A model generated the notes under the pieces. The model searched no databases and was not told where the DNA came from. It was given only the letters and a program-made list of their open reading frames with translations. The position numbers were made by a program, and so were the translations under genes. From an uncultured Clostridia bacterium (GTDB lineage: Bacteria > Bacillota > Clostridia > Peptostreptococcales > Anaerovoracaceae), in contig CAMIWY010000113.1 of NCBI GenBank assembly GCA_946402595.1, positions 1 to 5,577 on the forward strand: a stretch of DNA of 5,577 nucleotides, written 5' to 3'. Of the stretch, positions 4,424 through 5,577 are shown in pieces; positions within the stretch are counted from its first letter, which is position 1; every line of letters begins with the position of its first letter.

Positions 4424-5577
4424 ATGAACACTATCATCAAACGTGACGGGAAAGAAGTAAAATTCGACGAGTCCAAGATCTTCAACGCCATATATGCAGC
4501 CAACAAGGCTGTTGACGGCGAGAAGATGACAAGCATCGATTTTACATATCTGACCAAGAAAGTTGTTGAACAACTGGAAGGAGAGACCTGCACAGTTGAG
4601 CAGGTACAGGATATCGTAGAGCAGATGCTCATAAAGTATGACTATGAGAAGACCGCAAAGGCTTACATTCTCTACCGCGCTGAGCATGCCAAGATCAGAG
4701 AGGCTGAGTCCGATCTGATGAACATCTACAACGAACTCACATATTCATATTCGAAAGACGCAGACATCAAGAGAGAGAACGCCAACATCGACGGTGATAC
4801 TTCGATGGGAACCATGCTCAAGTACGGTTCCGAAGGCGCAAAATATTTCGTAGATAATTATGTTCTTCCTAAAGATATAGCAAAAGCACACATCAACGGT
4901 GACATCCACATCCACGACAAGGATTTCTACATGCTCACCGAGACATGCTGCCAGATCGACCTTATCAAGCTGTTCAAGGACGGCTTCTGCACAGGCCACG
5001 GATACCTGAGAGAGCCTCAGTCGATCATGAGCTACGCTTCACTCGCATGCATCGCCATCCAGGCCAACCAGAACGAGATGCACGGCGGACAGTCAGTTCC
5101 TAACTTTGACTATTCGATGGCTCCGGGCGTTGCAAGAACATACATCAAGGAGTACTTCTCCGCACTGACAGAGATCATCGCTGCAAAGCTCGACGTTCCT
5201 TACGCAAGCGCAAAGGGCATCTGCGAGAAGATCAAGGCAGAGGCACCGGCTCCGACTATCAGCAACACAAGGACATACGGAGACAAACTCGGAAAGTGGT
5301 ATGACCAGGCTGACAACAAGTTCGGCATTGACAAGGATGTCCTGATCCACTGCAATGAGCAGGCAGGCGAGGCTGCATGGGCAAGGACAGACAAGATGAC
5401 CTACCAGGCAATGGAGGCTCTTATCCACAACCTCAACACAATGAACTCAAGAGCGGGCGCTCAGGTTCCGTTCAGTTCAGTCAACTTCGGAACAGATACA
5501 TCCCCTGAAGGACGTATGGTCATCAAGAACTTCCTGCTTGCAACTGAGGCAGGCCTCGGAAACGGCGAGACACCGAT
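4424..5577 (+). CDS. nrdD: Anaerobic (class III) ribonucleoside-triphosphate reductase (3' partial)
   Basis: The frame from ATG 4424 stays open to the window end (384 complete codons). The full protein is usually about 700 residues. Residues 3-92 form the ATP-cone allosteric domain (IIKRDGKEVKFDESKI near the start; KAYILYR at 78-84). The glycyl-radical reductase domain follows, with GDIHIHDKDFY (159-169), TETCCQIDL (172-180, containing the conserved Cys near residue 175), NEMHGGQSVPNFDYS (217-231) and NSRAGAQVPFSSVNFGTD (341-358). The enzyme makes deoxyribonucleotides from ribonucleoside triphosphates under anaerobic conditions, and needs the radical-SAM activase NrdG. The MGCRT-type Cys, the zinc site and the C-terminal glycyl radical would lie beyond the window. 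AAGGA at 4409-4413 supports the start. Expression is probably controlled by NrdR through the boxes at 4243-4290. Confidence 0.96.
   Translation, partial: MNTIIKRDGKEVKFDESKIFNAIYAANKAVDGEKMTSIDFTYLTKKVVEQLEGETCTVEQVQDIVEQMLIKYDYEKTAKAYILYRAEHAKIREAESDLMNIYNELTYSYSKDADIKRENANIDGDTSMGTMLKYGSEGAKYFVDNYVLPKDIAKAHINGDIHIHDKDFYMLTETCCQIDLIKLFKDGFCTGHGYLREPQSIMSYASLACIAIQANQNEMHGGQSVPNFDYSMAPGVARTYIKEYFSALTEIIAAKLDVPYASAKGICEKIKAEAPAPTISNTRTYGDKLGKWYDQADNKFGIDKDVLIHCNEQAGEAAWARTDKMTYQAMEALIHNLNTMNSRAGAQVPFSSVNFGTDTSPEGRMVIKNFLLATEAGLGNGETP

Noticed and set aside
4232..4687. Minus-strand open frames over the nrdD promoter and ATP cone
   Set aside because: Their Phe/Ser-rich products are complements of the purine-rich leader and of conserved nrdD codons.

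Overview
The window looks like core chromosome from a strictly anaerobic member of the Bacillota, probably class Clostridia. The signs are strong AGGAGG ribosome binding sites, a reverse-domain-order rubrerythrin, a class III (anaerobic) ribonucleotide reductase with an ATP cone, and a DtxR-family regulator of the short type. The family or genus cannot be named from this sequence alone. No mobile element, CRISPR array, tRNA or rRNA was seen.

Layout. (1) 2-742: the 3' part of a Nit2/omega-amidase-like carbon-nitrogen hydrolase, with all three catalytic residues present and about 31 N-terminal residues missing. (2) 878-1755: a two-gene operon of a 97-residue single-pass membrane protein and a 186-residue DUF5684-like multipass membrane protein, with a possible operator-controlled promoter at 755-803. 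(3) 1783-1811: a bidirectional terminator shared with the converging gene. (4) 1830-2228 (minus): a DtxR/MntR-type metal-dependent repressor. (5) 2229-2505: a divergent control region with two inverted repeats, candidate promoters and a leader hairpin. (6) 2506-3975: reverse rubrerythrin and arginase, 6 bases apart, ending in a Rho-independent terminator at 4069-4110. (7) 4111-4423: nrdD control region. (8) 4424 to the window end: 5' part of nrdD, with no stop codon inside the window.

How the parts fit. The metal regulator is divergent from an oxygen/peroxide-defence diiron protein, and the next gene is a manganese arginase, so control of the pair by metal is plausible but inferred. The clearest regulatory result is upstream of nrdD: a near-consensus sigma-A promoter (TTGACA, 17 bases, TACAAT) overlapped by two NrdR-box-like sites exactly 32 bases apart, followed by a leader that can fold into three hairpins beginning at the predicted transcription start.

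No clearly new multi-gene system is visible. The least-explained items are the two-gene membrane operon, the structured nrdD leader and the 450-base arginase-nrdD intergenic region.
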